From Terriglobales bacterium (GTDB taxonomy: Bacteria; Acidobacteriota; Terriglobia; Terriglobales; Acidobacteriaceae), in NCBI GenBank assembly GCA_035651995.1, contig DASRER010000008.1:68065-112469 (forward strand): a DNA stretch of 44,405 nucleotides. Direction: 5' to 3'. Every line of letters begins with the position of its first letter. The stretch's first letter is position 1. Shown here in pieces: positions 1-7,935 of the stretch. A model generated the notes under the pieces. It did not search any database, was not told the origin of the DNA, and worked only from the letters and a program-made list of their open reading frames with translations. Both the position numbers and the translations under genes were made by a program.

Positions 1-510
1 CGCCTTGCCAAGATCATTGATGAAATCGTTGGCCGCCGGACGGCACCAACGCCGGTCTTCGCGCATCGCCAGGCGGACGTAGCGCGTGTCCTCCATGGGG
101 ACGAGTTCCTTCTGATCAATCAGGTCCTGGAGCTGGTCGTCGTCCTGAATGCGCGGCAGGTTCTGCGCGTCAATCTCCTCATTCTGACGGAGCAGCGACT
201 CGCGCGAGCCGGCCAGGGCCGGGCTGAAGTATCCGCGCGGGATGCGGCGGCGGTAGCGAGCCGAACGCGCGCGTCCGCGAGCGCCGCGACGCAAGCCTGA
301 ACGGCGGACAGTTTGGCGGCGAAGCGGACGACGGCGGGTGCGCGACAGCCGGGCCTGCGTACGGTTGCCCGTTACGCGCGAGGCGTTCAGCGACGCGCGG
401 TACACGGCCATGCCCGGCGCGGCAACTACGCGCGCCTCGGCGGCCGCCGGAAACAGCAAGCCTGCTGCCGACAACACCAGGCCCAGGAGCCTTGATTTCC
501 ATTGCTTCAA
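1..510 (-). CDS. DUF5715 family protein, N-terminal part (gene runs off the left edge)
   Basis: The minus-strand frame starting at the TTG at 510 has no stop to base 1, giving 170 codons. The TTG is chosen because AGGGA lies 7 nt upstream, an in-frame TAG lies further upstream, and no ATG or GTG lies between. The product begins with a signal peptide: a short basic start (LKQWKSR), a hydrophobic run (LLGLVLSAAGLLFPAAAEA), then an Arg-rich stretch and the segments RIPRGYFSPALAGSRESLL, DDDQLQDLIDQKELVPM and RRWCRPAANDFINDLGKA. These match my memory of acidobacterial DUF5715 secreted proteins; the family has no assigned function. A frame reading through 766-179 is a shadow of this gene. The C-terminal part is outside the window. 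Confidence 0.72.
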   Translation of the reverse strand, partial: MKQWKSRLLGLVLSAAGLLFPAAAEARVVAAPGMAVYRASLNASRVTGNRTQARLSRTRRRPLRRQTVRRSGLRRGARGRARSARYRRRIPRGYFSPALAGSRESLLRQNEEIDAQNLPRIQDDDQLQDLIDQKELVPMEDTRYVRLAMREDRRWCRPAANDFINDLGKA

Positions 511-779
511 GCGAGAGTCCCTTGTGGACGGCCAGATTGTGGTGAAGCAGAGGGGATTCTAGAGGAGAGCTGCCGGTCCGAGCATTAACTTTCGTGGTGC
601 CGCAGGCAGAAAACGGGTACGGAGGGACGTGTACCGCAGGGAGCGGCAGTGAGCATTCAGCTGATCGACCGCCGAATCGCCGGACCGCGGAACCGCCGAA
701 TTGAAGAGTTGCGGCGCGCGCGCCAGGGTTTCCATTCGGCAGTCCGGCAATTCCCCAATTCGGCAATTGGAAGGGGCTG
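511..779. other. intergenic stretch with short dispersed repeats
   Basis: No convincing gene. It holds copies of two short repeat motifs seen elsewhere in the window: GAGCATTCAGCTGA near 652-665, and CAATTCCCCAATTCGGCAATT near 751-772 with related CGGAACCGCCGAATTG near 688-703. The second motif lies directly downstream of the sdhB stop. Confidence 0.5.
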
Positions 780-1526
780 CTACTTGCTGAACAAGTCTTT
801 GACCGCCTGCTTCATCACATCACGCCCCACTTCGGCGATGGCGCGCGTCAGCGGGATGTCTTTGGGGCAGATCTCCACGCAGTTTTGCGCGTAGCCGCAC
901 TCGTGGATTCCGCCATCGCCCATCAGCGCGTGCAGACGCTCGTCTTTCTGGAACTTTCCGGTCGGATGCGTATTGAACAGGCGCACCTGTCCGATGGCCG
1001 CCGCGCCGACAAACCCGGTGTGCTCGTTGAACTGCGGACACACCTCCATGCAGCAGCAGCACGAGATGCAGCGCGAATACGGGTACGCCTCTTCCTGGTC
1101 TTTCGGCGAGATGCGCGGTCCGGGGCCCAGGTCGTACGTACCGTCCACCGGCACCCAGGCCTTGACGCGCTTCAGGTTCTCGAACAGTACGTTACGGTCC
1201 ACGGCGAGGTCCCGCACGACGGGAAACTTGCTGAAGGGCTCGATGCGGATGGGCTGCTCGAACTTGTCCACCAGCGCGGAACACGCCATCTGCGCCTTGC
1301 CGTTGATGAGCATGGCGCATGATCCGCAGACCTCTTCCAGGCAATTTGAGTCGTAGGTAATCGGCGTGGTCGGCTTGCCGTCGCGCGTGACGGGATTCGC
1401 GGCAATGTCCATCATCGCCGAGATCACGTTCATCCCGGGACGATGTTCGAGCTCGAAGTCTTCCCAGCGGGCGGGAGCAGTGGGCGAATCCTGGCGTTTG
1501 ATTTTGAGGAGAACAGTCTTGGCCAT
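780..1526 (-). CDS. sdhB: succinate dehydrogenase / fumarate reductase iron-sulfur subunit
   Basis: Electron-transfer subunit of respiratory complex II on the cytoplasmic face of the membrane, passing electrons from the flavoprotein to the quinone site. The 248-aa product has the plant-type 2Fe-2S ligands C62, C67, C70 and C82 (CLEEVCGSC...C) and a C-terminal bacterial ferredoxin part with C153, C156, C159 and C163 followed by C210, C216 and C220 (CGYAQNCVEICP), fitting the 4Fe-4S and 3Fe-4S clusters. The run of four Cys in CISCCCCMEVC is seen in b558-type complexes. It is the last gene of sdhC-sdhA-sdhB, starting 2 nt after the sdhA stop, so the genes are surely cotranscribed. Succinate versus fumarate direction cannot be read from sequence, but an aerobic setting favours succinate dehydrogenase. 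Confidence 0.96.
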   Translation of the reverse strand: MAKTVLLKIKRQDSPTAPARWEDFELEHRPGMNVISAMMDIAANPVTRDGKPTTPITYDSNCLEEVCGSCAMLINGKAQMACSALVDKFEQPIRIEPFSKFPVVRDLAVDRNVLFENLKRVKAWVPVDGTYDLGPGPRISPKDQEEAYPYSRCISCCCCMEVCPQFNEHTGFVGAAAIGQVRLFNTHPTGKFQKDERLHALMGDGGIHECGYAQNCVEICPKDIPLTRAIAEVGRDVMKQAVKDLFSK

Positions 1527-1528
1527 TG

Positions 1529-3301
1529 TCAGTATTTTCGCGCCCTCGGCTTTATCAACGACGTATCCACCGGTTCAAACTCGAATTTCGGCTCATCCGC
1601 ATCCGGCGCGAAGCACGCCTTCGTCGTCTTCAACCAGTTTGCATCGTCGCGCTCGGGGAAGTCGGGCTTGTAGTGCGCGCCGCGTGATTCATTCCGCAGG
1701 GCCGCTCCCTGCGCGATCACGCGCGCCAGCTGCAGCATGTTGTAGAGCTGCCGGGCGAACACGACGCTGGTGTTCGCCCACTGCGACTTGTCGCTCAGGT
1801 TGATGTTGCGGAAGCGATGCAGCAGCTCAACCGCCTTCGCGTCGGTTTCCTGAAGGGCCTTGTTGTAGCGGATCACGGTGCAGTTGCGCGTCATGATCTC
1901 GCCCAGCTCGCGCCACAGGCGGAACGGATTTTCTTCGCCCGAGGAGCTCATCAGTCCGGCGTTGATCTGCTCCTGGCGCTTCTTCTCGGCGTCGGCCGCG
2001 CCGTTGGGCGCCGCGCCGGATTTCGCCGCGCCTTTCGCATACGCCAGCGCCGCGGGGCCGGCGACGAACCCGCCAAAGATGCACGACACCAGTGAGTTCG
2101 CTCCCAGCCGGTTGGCGCCGTGATATTGATACTCGCACTCGCCCGCCGCATAGATGCCGGGAATGTTGGTCGCCTGCTTTTCATCCACCCACAGGCCGCC
2201 CATCGTGTAGTGCATGCCGGGGAAGATCTTCATCGGCGTGGTGCGGGGGTCGTCGCCAACGAATTTTTCGTAGATCTCGAGAATGCCTTCCAGCTTGCGA
2301 TCGAGCGTGGCGCGATCGATGTGAGTCAGGTCCAGATAGACCATCGGCTGGCCGTCAATGCCGAGCCCGCACTCGAACACGACCTTGTGGATGGCGCGCG
2401 TGGCCACATCGCGCGGAACGAGGTTGCCGTACTTGGGATACCAGTCTTCCAGGAAGTACCAGCGCTCGCCAGGCGGAATCGCCTTGGGATCGCGCTTGTC
2501 GCCGGGCTGCTTCGGCACCCAAACGCGTCCGCCCTCGCCGCGCGCCGACTCCGACATGAGCCGCAGCTTGTCTTCGCCGGGAATCGCCGTGGGATGCACC
2601 TGGATGAATTCGCCGTTGGCGTAGTAGCAGCCCTGCTGATACAGCGCCGACTGTGCCGAGCCGGTGCAGACGACTGAATTCGTGGATTTCCCGAAGATCG
2701 CGCCGATTCCGCCGGTGGCGACAATAAGGGCATCGCCGGGGAAGACCCGCACTTCCATGCTGCGCAGGTCCATTGCGCAGATGCCGCGGAAGACGCGATT
2801 GGCATCGAGCACCGCGCTCAGGAACTCCCAGTGCTCGTACTTTTTTACCTTGCCCTCGGATTCGAACCGCCGCACCTGTTCGTCGAGCGCGTACAGGAGC
2901 TGCTGCCCCGTAGTCGCGCCGGCAAATGCCGTGCGGTGATAAAGCGTGCCGCCGAAGCGGCGGAAGTCAAGAAGGCCTTCCGCCGTTCGATTGAACGTCA
3001 CGCCCATGCGGTCGAGCAGGTCAATGATGCCGGGCGCAGCCTCGCACATGGCCTTCACCGGCGGCTGGTTGGCGAGGAAGTCGCCGCCGTAGATGGTGTC
3101 GTCGAAGTGCTGCCAGGTGGAGTCGCCCTCGCCCTTCAGGTTTTTCGCGGCGTTGATGCCGCCCTGCGCGCATACCGAGTGCGACCGCTTCACCGGCACG
3201 ATGGAGAACAGGTCAACGTCGCCGCCGAGCTCGGCCGTCTTGATGACGGCCGCAAGTCCCGCCAGTCCGCCGCCAATGACGATGATCTTCGGGCTGGCCA
3301 T
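1529..3301 (-). CDS. sdhA: succinate dehydrogenase / fumarate reductase flavoprotein subunit
   Basis: Catalytic subunit of complex II, oxidising succinate to fumarate with covalently bound FAD. The 590-aa product starts with a Rossmann dinucleotide motif (IVIGGGLAGLAA), followed by the flavinylation segment RSHSVCAQGGINAA, where H41 is the expected FAD-linked histidine. The substrate motif QVHPTAIPG and the RGEGGRVWVP segment follow. The C-terminal helical domain is complete (family proteins are about 570-660 aa). It starts 2 nt after the sdhC stop and ends 2 nt before sdhB. Large open frames on the opposite strand over this gene are shadows of high-GC codon use. Confidence 0.97.
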   Translation of the reverse strand: MASPKIIVIGGGLAGLAAVIKTAELGGDVDLFSIVPVKRSHSVCAQGGINAAKNLKGEGDSTWQHFDDTIYGGDFLANQPPVKAMCEAAPGIIDLLDRMGVTFNRTAEGLLDFRRFGGTLYHRTAFAGATTGQQLLYALDEQVRRFESEGKVKKYEHWEFLSAVLDANRVFRGICAMDLRSMEVRVFPGDALIVATGGIGAIFGKSTNSVVCTGSAQSALYQQGCYYANGEFIQVHPTAIPGEDKLRLMSESARGEGGRVWVPKQPGDKRDPKAIPPGERWYFLEDWYPKYGNLVPRDVATRAIHKVVFECGLGIDGQPMVYLDLTHIDRATLDRKLEGILEIYEKFVGDDPRTTPMKIFPGMHYTMGGLWVDEKQATNIPGIYAAGECEYQYHGANRLGANSLVSCIFGGFVAGPAALAYAKGAAKSGAAPNGAADAEKKRQEQINAGLMSSSGEENPFRLWRELGEIMTRNCTVIRYNKALQETDAKAVELLHRFRNINLSDKSQWANTSVVFARQLYNMLQLARVIAQGAALRNESRGAHYKPDFPERDDANWLKTTKACFAPDADEPKFEFEPVDTSLIKPRARKY

Positions 3302-3303
3302 GG

Positions 3304-4092
3304 CTATTTCTTCTCCGCGGGCTGGGTTTGAGGCTGGGTGATCGGTGCATTCGTTGGTGCCGGCCTGGTGCGCAACAGTATGTCGGCGCTCTCATCCATC
3401 GGCTGGCGAGGGGTTTTCCGGAAAGTGGTAATGGACATCAGGCCCACTCCGGAAACCACGAAGAACAACGCCAGGCAGACAACCAGGAAGCGCCGCCGCG
3501 CGCGCTCACCCACCGTGATACCCCACTTCGCGCAAAACAGCCACACACCGTAAGCGAAGTGCCAGCTCGCCGAGAGCAGGCCAACCACGTAAAACACGAA
3601 CTGCCAGGGGATGAACAATTCGTTCTGCACTTTGCCGAAACTCGCGCCGGGATGCGCGTGCAGGTCAATGCCGTCGAACCGTAAATGCCACACGTGCCAG
3701 CCGATATAGGCGAAGGCGATCAACCCGGTCCAGCGCTGGAGCGTATACATCCAGTTGCCCTGCCAGGGGTACTCGGCAACGTTGGAGTCGCCGCGCCACC
3801 AGATGTAAATGCCGTATCCGCCGTGAAACGCCAGCGGCAGCCAGATGCCGAGCGCCTCCAGCGCCACCACCATGGGCAGCGACGCCAGGAACCTCACCTG
3901 GTTGGCGTAGGCCTCGGGCCCGTTGATGGCCGTGGCGTTGGATATGAGGATGTGCTCCAGCAGGAAGGCCCCAACCGGCACAATGCCGCTCAGGGAGTGC
4001 AATCGCCGCCAGCAAAACGAATGCCCCTGGCCTGCGCGCAGGGGCTCAACTCCGGCGCGAACTGCCGGAACCGTCGAACGTGCTGCTGCCAA
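3304..4092 (-). CDS. sdhC: succinate dehydrogenase cytochrome b558-type membrane anchor
   Basis: Membrane anchor of complex II, carrying quinone sites and normally two haems. The 262-aa product resembles the single-subunit b558 type (Bacillus and Bacteroidetes style), with about five membrane segments including GIVPVGAFLLEHILIS, FLASLPMVVALEALGIWLP, WTGLIAFAYIGWHVWHL, FVFYVVGLLSASWHFAYG and FLVVCLALFFVVSG. Membrane histidines able to bind haem are present (LEHIL, AFHGG, GWHVWH, SWHFAYG). The frame stays open far upstream without homology; I place the start at TTG 4092 because GGAG lies 8 nt before it (ATAGGAGCGCGCCTC-TTG) and the product then begins AAARSTVPAVRAGVEPLRAGQG, a normal N-terminus for this family. 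First gene of the sdh operon, 2 nt before sdhA. The Pro/Thr-rich tail (last 25 residues) is unusual. Confidence 0.92.
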   Translation of the reverse strand: MAAARSTVPAVRAGVEPLRAGQGHSFCWRRLHSLSGIVPVGAFLLEHILISNATAINGPEAYANQVRFLASLPMVVALEALGIWLPLAFHGGYGIYIWWRGDSNVAEYPWQGNWMYTLQRWTGLIAFAYIGWHVWHLRFDGIDLHAHPGASFGKVQNELFIPWQFVFYVVGLLSASWHFAYGVWLFCAKWGITVGERARRRFLVVCLALFFVVSGVGLMSITTFRKTPRQPMDESADILLRTRPAPTNAPITQPQTQPAEKK

Positions 4093-4137
4093 GAGGCGCG
4101 CTCCTATGACTTTCGCCGAGTGACTGCCGAACCTTTC

Positions 4138-4166
4138 ATTATGGTTTTCACGCGCGGGCAAGTCAA
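4138..4166 (-). promoter_or_regulatory. sigma70-type promoter for sdhCAB
   Basis: On the minus strand, TTGACT (4166-4161) and CATAAT (4143-4138) are separated by exactly 17 nt. The predicted start near 4131 leaves a leader of about 39 nt ending in the GGAG of the sdhC TTG start. This is the best matching -35/-10 pair I see in the window. Confidence 0.7.
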
Positions 4167-4353
4167 GGAAGGCTGTGCTTCGCTGAACATCAGGCGTATC
4201 GTTTCCTGCGGAGCAGGTTCGCTGAACGACGACGTGAAGCGCTGCTCTTTTTGCGGCAAGACGCAGAACGCGGCGCAAGCATTGATCTCGGCGCCTCCGA
4301 AACGCACCGGAACATGCATCTGCAACGAATGCGTTTCTGCGTCTCCGCGGTGA
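4141..4353 (+). CDS. possible minigene with a ClpX-type C4 zinc finger
   Basis: The last 44 codons encode LNDDVKRCSFCGKTQNAA, then ISAPPKRTGTCICNECVSAS: CxxC, about 24 residues, CxxC. This closely resembles the zinc-binding domain at the N-terminus of ClpX, which dimerises and binds adaptors, but there is no AAA+ domain after it and a stop follows at once. The ATG at 4141 gives 70 aa but lies inside the sdh promoter and has no Shine-Dalgarno sequence. A shorter start at CTG 4222 has GGAG 8 nt upstream. It is either a free-standing zinc-finger protein or a remnant of a longer one. The finger itself is convincing; whether it is expressed is not. Confidence 0.42.
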   Translation: MVFTRGQVKEGCASLNIRRIVSCGAGSLNDDVKRCSFCGKTQNAAQALISAPPKRTGTCICNECVSASPR

Positions 4354-4464
4354 AGCACTTCGTCCCACGCTGCGTCCGCTTCCGAACACCGCGTTAACGT
4401 TTCTGGCAGCCGCACGTCCGACTGTCAGCCCTAGAACCCCAAATCCCGTTCCCCGAGGTACGCC

Positions 4465-5517
4465 ATGAAGACGCGACTTCTCAGCATCATCTCCGTTGCA
4501 GCCCTGCTGGTCACCGGCGCGGCGGCGCAGAGCATTCTCGATCTTCCCCGTCAAAGCCAGCACGCCGAGGTCATGCAGCGCGTGGGCCTGACCAACATCA
4601 GCGTCTCGTACAGCCGCCCGCTGGTGAATGGACGCAAGGTCTGGGGCGGACTCGTCCCGTACGACGCGGTCTGGCGCGCCGGCGCCAACGAAAACACCGT
4701 GATTACGTTCTCCGATCCGGTCAGCATCGAAGGCCAGCCGCTGGCGAAGGGCAGCTACGGCCTGCACATGCTTCCCACGCAAAATGACTGGACGGTGATC
4801 TTCTCCAGGCAGGCCGGCGCCTGGGGCAGCTTCAGCTACAACAAAGACGAAGACGCGTTGCGCGTCACCGTAAAGCCGCAGCCCTCCGAGATGCAGGAGG
4901 CGCTCGCCTACACCGTTGATGCAGTGCCTAACTCCGCTGTGGTTACTCTGCGCTGGGAAAAACTCGCCGTGCCCTTCAAGGTTGCGGTGGACGTGGATCA
5001 GCTCGTCCCCGCCAGCCTGAAAGAGCAGCTTCGCGGCGGAGCGCAGTACGTGTGGGAGAGCTGGGCCGAGGCTTCGCAGTATCTGTACGACCACAAGCTT
5101 GACCTGAACACCGCGCTGAAATACGCCGACACTTCCATCGGCGTGGAAGAGCGCTTCGATAACATGCTGCTGAAGTCGCAGGTGCTCGACGCCCTCAACC
5201 GCCAGGCCGAAGCCAAGCCGGCGCTCGCGCGCGCCATGGAAATGGGGAACGCGGCGCAACTGCACACCTATGGCCGGCTTCTGCAGATCCGCGGCAAGCA
5301 GGACGAAGCCTTCGAGGTCTTTCGCGTGGTCATGAAGCGCTTTCCCAACAGCTGGGCGGCGCACAACGAAGCCGCGCGCTTCGCGGTCACCAAAGGCGAT
5401 TACGACACCGCGGTGAAAGAAATGAAAGCCTCGGTGCCGCTGGCGCCCCAAGGCTTCCGTGTGCAACTGGAAGCGCTGGTGAAACGGCTGGAGCAGAAGC
5501 AGGACATCAACAAGTAG
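4465..5517 (+). CDS. secreted DUF2911 protein with C-terminal TPR-like repeats
   Basis: 350 aa with a signal peptide (MKTRLLSIISVAALLVTGAAAQ). Residues about 27-165 match DUF2911: SVSYSRPLVNGRKVWGGLVPYDAVWRAGANE, then LAKGSYGLHMLP and WTVIFSR. The region from about 190 to 345 is helical and TPR-like (YDHKLDLNTALKYADTSI, FRVVMKRFPNSWAAHNEAARFAVTKGDY). DUF2911 has no biochemical role assigned; it is common in exported proteins of Bacteroidetes and Acidobacteria. It stands alone, divergent from sdhC, and no clear promoter is visible in front of it. An antisense frame that extends sdhC over this gene is a shadow. Confidence 0.9.
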   Translation: MKTRLLSIISVAALLVTGAAAQSILDLPRQSQHAEVMQRVGLTNISVSYSRPLVNGRKVWGGLVPYDAVWRAGANENTVITFSDPVSIEGQPLAKGSYGLHMLPTQNDWTVIFSRQAGAWGSFSYNKDEDALRVTVKPQPSEMQEALAYTVDAVPNSAVVTLRWEKLAVPFKVAVDVDQLVPASLKEQLRGGAQYVWESWAEASQYLYDHKLDLNTALKYADTSIGVEERFDNMLLKSQVLDALNRQAEAKPALARAMEMGNAAQLHTYGRLLQIRGKQDEAFEVFRVVMKRFPNSWAAHNEAARFAVTKGDYDTAVKEMKASVPLAPQGFRVQLEALVKRLEQKQDINK

Positions 5518-5533
5518 TGGTTTTCTTATTCAG

Positions 5534-5608
5534 TCCCGAACGAAGTGAGGGATCCATATACCTGGCACCGCACGCCGGGGGATAGGGATCCCTCGCTTCG
5601 CTTCGGGA
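5534..5608. repeat. imperfect inverted repeat between the DUF2911 and GAF genes
   Basis: Left arm 5534-5555 (TCCCGAACGAAGTGAGGGAT and two more bases) pairs with 5586-5608 (GGATCCCTCGCTTCGCTTCG and three more bases). There are two or three mismatches and a 30-nt loop. No T-run follows on either strand, so it looks like a dispersed REP-like element rather than a simple terminator. Confidence 0.6.
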
Positions 5609-5625
5609 TTAAGAACTTTAGACCG

Positions 5626-5631
5626 TATAAT
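5626..5631 (+). promoter_or_regulatory. TATAAT -10 box upstream of the GAF gene
   Basis: A perfect TATAAT 34 nt before the ATG at 5666; no good -35 hexamer at 17 nt. A strong ribosome-binding site (AAGGAGGC) lies between the box and the gene. Confidence 0.5.
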
Positions 5632-5665
5632 TCCGACTCGCACATCTCCCAAGGAGGCCCGATCC

Positions 5666-6202
5666 ATGGCGACGCCAGCAGTGCCTTTTCCGCAGCTGGT
5701 TAAGGACTGCGAAGCCGACGGGCTCACCGTCAAGAACGCCGAAAAAATCGGCGCCGAAATCGCGCGCGCTTTCGGCGTGCAGACACACGAAGTCGGCATC
5801 CTGCGGGTCGAGCGGCAGAACCTGGTGTTTGTTTATCCGGTCAAGCTGCACAACGTGGGCAGCATTCCGCTGAACACCACCAGCAGCGTGGCGGTGCGAA
5901 CGGTCAACAGCAAGCGTGGCGAGATCATCAACAACTTCGCCCAGACCAAGCACACCACCATCTTCGAGTCCGTCGAGCTGGAGGGCAAAGGCACCAACGC
6001 TTTCGGCGACAAGCACGATCACAGCGTGCACATGATCCAGAAACTGATGTCCGCGCCGGTGCTGGGCGCCGCCGGCGTTGTGGGCGTCATCCAGGTCTCC
6101 CGCAAAGGCGCCAACGCACCCGCATCCGGGCCCGACTTCACCCCGGCCGACCTGACCAAGCTCTCCAGCATGGCCGCGGCGATCGCCAAGTGCTTCAAGT
6201 AG
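5666..6202 (+). CDS. GAF domain-like protein
   Basis: 178 aa, cytoplasmic, no signal peptide or membrane segment. The start is fixed by AAGGAGG 9 nt upstream. Almost the whole protein fits a single GAF fold: a helical N-terminus (PQLVKDCEADGLTVKNAEKIGAEIARAFG), strands (HEVGILRVERQNLVFVYP), a central segment where GAF proteins place the ligand pocket, and the typical ending VLGAAGVVGVIQVSRKG...FTPADLTKLSSMAAAIAKCF. No output domain is attached, so it may act as a small sensor or partner protein. The ligand cannot be read from sequence. Its neighbours give no pathway clue. Confidence 0.8.
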   Translation: MATPAVPFPQLVKDCEADGLTVKNAEKIGAEIARAFGVQTHEVGILRVERQNLVFVYPVKLHNVGSIPLNTTSSVAVRTVNSKRGEIINNFAQTKHTTIFESVELEGKGTNAFGDKHDHSVHMIQKLMSAPVLGAAGVVGVIQVSRKGANAPASGPDFTPADLTKLSSMAAAIAKCFK

Positions 6203-6302
6203 CCGTCAGCATTCAGCATTCAGCCCCTGAACGACCGGGCCGGGCAGCAGCTCGTTGCCGGGCGCGCGGAAGCTCAGGGGCTGAATGCCGACTGCTGACG
6301 GC
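6203..6302. repeat. long imperfect hairpin after the GAF gene
   Basis: Arms 6203-6230 and 6275-6302 pair over about 26 of 28 positions (CCGTCAGCATTCAGC... against ...GCTGACGG), enclosing a 44-nt loop. The GCATTCAGC core recurs near 654. No T-run follows on the plus strand; it may stop plus-strand transcription or be a mobile repeat. Confidence 0.6.
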
Positions 6303-6305
6303 CAA

Positions 6306-6338
6306 GAAAAAATGCCGCCGCCGGGCCTCGGCGGCGGC
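6306..6338 (-). terminator. Rho-independent terminator of the DUF1059 gene
   Basis: Read on the minus strand: GCCGCCGCCG, loop AGGCC, CGGCGGCGGC, then ATTTTTTC. A perfect 10-bp stem with a U-run, 31 nt after the DUF1059 stop. Confidence 0.85.
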
Positions 6339-6368
6339 GTTCGGCTTACAGGGGGAGGGCACACTCAA

Positions 6369-6608
6369 CTACGCGGCGCGGCGAATGGCGCCTCGCACGC
6401 GGTCGCGGGTTTCGCTGTCGAACTGGGCGATGTTGTGCTTTTCGCGGCCGTGCTGCTCGATCTTCGGCATGATCTCGGCTTCAGTGCGTCCGCGAACCTC
6501 CCACGGACAATCCTGGCCGGCGTCGGAGCAGCGGAAGCGAACGTCGCCGCCGCCCGTGTCCGCCGGATTGTTGCCTCCCTGAGTGGTGCTGCGATTGTCG
6601 GTCGCCAT
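6369..6608 (-). CDS. DUF1059-type small protein
   Basis: 79 aa. The start ATG at 6608 is set by GGAGGAG 5-6 nt upstream. After a Thr/Asn/Gly-rich N-terminus (MATDNRSTTQGGNNPADTGG) comes the DUF1059 pattern: FRCSDAGQDCPWEVRGRTEAEIMPKIEQHGREKH, with C and C-W followed by two His, which suggests a small metal site (inferred). Function unknown; members are common in soil bacteria. It has its own terminator and is a single-gene unit convergent with the GAF gene. A longer in-frame extension upstream lacks homology and is not used. Confidence 0.82.
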   Translation of the reverse strand: MATDNRSTTQGGNNPADTGGGDVRFRCSDAGQDCPWEVRGRTEAEIMPKIEQHGREKHNIAQFDSETRDRVRGAIRRAA

Positions 6609-6799
6609 GATTTCTCCTCCGGAATTTTTGCTACCAACGCGATTATGTCGCACATCCAGAGCCGGTTGGGCGGGATTCGCAAGCTGCTGCGCGAAACCTG
6701 ATTCTGGGCTGCGCCGATGTGCCGAGAATTGTGCCGCGCGTGCACGGTCTTGCCGCTCCACGCGCCACGGAAGGAAGCACAAGTCGAGAGCTTCCGTCG

Positions 6800-6805
6800 T
6801 ATAAT
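6800..6805 (+). promoter_or_regulatory. TATAAT -10 box directly before the glycosyltransferase start
   Basis: Perfect TATAAT ending 6 nt before the GTG at 6812. Transcription would begin at or next to the start codon, implying a leaderless mRNA; no Shine-Dalgarno sequence precedes the GTG. Confidence 0.6.
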
Positions 6806-6811
6806 CGCAGA

Positions 6812-7792
6812 GTGCTGAAGTACTCCATCGTCGTCCCGTTTCACAACGAGGAAGAGAACGTCACCGAGCTCTACGACCGCCTGAAGGTGGTCATGGAGTC
6901 GGTCGGCGAGACGTTCGAACTGGTCTTCGTCGACGATGGCTCCAAGGACCGCACCTTCTACCTGCTGAAGGAAATCGCGGCCGTGGATAGCCGCGTGGTG
7001 GTGGTGAAGCTGGGCCGCAACTTCGGGCAGACGTCGGCGCTGGCCGCCGGCTTCGATCACGCGCGGGGCGACTACGTGATCGCCATGGATGGCGACCTGC
7101 AGCACGATCCCAACGACATACCGCGCTTCGTCGAGAAGATCAACGAAGGCTACGACATCGTGAGCGGATGGCGCCGCCGCCGCATCGATAACTTCTGGAT
7201 GCGCCGCGTGCCCTCCGCCGTCGCCAACTGGCTCATGGCGCGCCTGAGCGGCGTTGCCATCCACGACTTCGGCACAACGTTCAAGGCGTATCGCCGCGAA
7301 CTGCTCCACCAGGTCCCGCTCTACGGCGAGCTGCACCGCTTCATCCCGGCGCTGGCCTCGTGGCACGGCGCGGCCATCTGCGAGATTCCCATCCAGAACG
7401 TGAACCGCGAGCGGGGAACGTCGCATTACGGCATCGGGCGGACGCTGCGCGTCTTCTTCGACCTCATCACCATTCGCTTTCTGCTGCGCTACCTCTCGCG
7501 CCCGCTGCACTTCTTCGGCACAGCGGGGCTGGTGGGCGTCATGGGTGGGCTTGGACTGGCGATGTGGCTGGTGTTGTGGAAGCTGCTCTACCACGTCCAC
7601 GTCATGGAGCAGCACGGGCCGCTGGTGATCTTCGCTTCGGTGCTGATTCTGGGCGGCGTCAACCTGTGCGCGCTGGGACTGCTCGGCGAGATGCAGGTGC
7701 GCCATTACCACGAGCCCTCGCGCCGCGCGCCCTACAGCGTGAGCCGCGTCCTGCGTTCGCAGGAGAACGAGCAGGCAATCTCGGAAAACTAG
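6812..7792 (+). CDS. family 2 glycosyltransferase, polyprenyl-phosphate type with C-terminal membrane anchor
   Basis: 326 aa from the GTG at 6812; an ATG at 6719 is in frame but adds 31 residues without homology and crosses the -10 box. The protein starts VLKYSIVVPFHNEEENV, the classic GT2 opening. It carries FVDDGSKDRT and the DxD-region MDGDLQHDP for nucleotide-sugar and metal binding, then SGWRRRR and the FGTTFKAYRRELL segment. Two C-terminal membrane segments (FFGTAGLVGVMGGLGLAMWLVLW and LVIFASVLILGGVNLCALGLLGE) are typical of DPM1/GtrB/ArnC-like enzymes that load a sugar onto undecaprenyl phosphate. The sugar cannot be told from sequence. It is convergent with a polytopic membrane protein that could use such a lipid-linked sugar (inference). 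Confidence 0.9.
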   Translation: MLKYSIVVPFHNEEENVTELYDRLKVVMESVGETFELVFVDDGSKDRTFYLLKEIAAVDSRVVVVKLGRNFGQTSALAAGFDHARGDYVIAMDGDLQHDPNDIPRFVEKINEGYDIVSGWRRRRIDNFWMRRVPSAVANWLMARLSGVAIHDFGTTFKAYRRELLHQVPLYGELHRFIPALASWHGAAICEIPIQNVNRERGTSHYGIGRTLRVFFDLITIRFLLRYLSRPLHFFGTAGLVGVMGGLGLAMWLVLWKLLYHVHVMEQHGPLVIFASVLILGGVNLCALGLLGEMQVRHYHEPSRRAPYSVSRVLRSQENEQAISEN

Positions 7793-7935
7793 ACCGCTCC
7801 CGGCCACTAGCGATTGGCCCTTGGCCAAGGCAATCCGTCAACGGGTCGTTGCGCCTTCCCGAAGGCCTTGGCGCGTCCTTCGTGCCCTTTGTGTGAGCCG
7901 GTTTCTCTGACAACGGACAACTGGCAACTGGCAAC

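Noticed and set aside
2855-2880. GGATTCGAACC resembling a tRNA T-arm
   Set aside because: It lies inside the sdhA coding sequence and no acceptor or anticodon arms can be built around it.
4093-5466. Very long N-terminal extension of sdhC on the minus strand
   Set aside because: It lies antisense to the DUF2911 gene, crosses the sdh promoter, has no family resemblance, and a TTG start with a good ribosome-binding site gives a normal-length SdhC.
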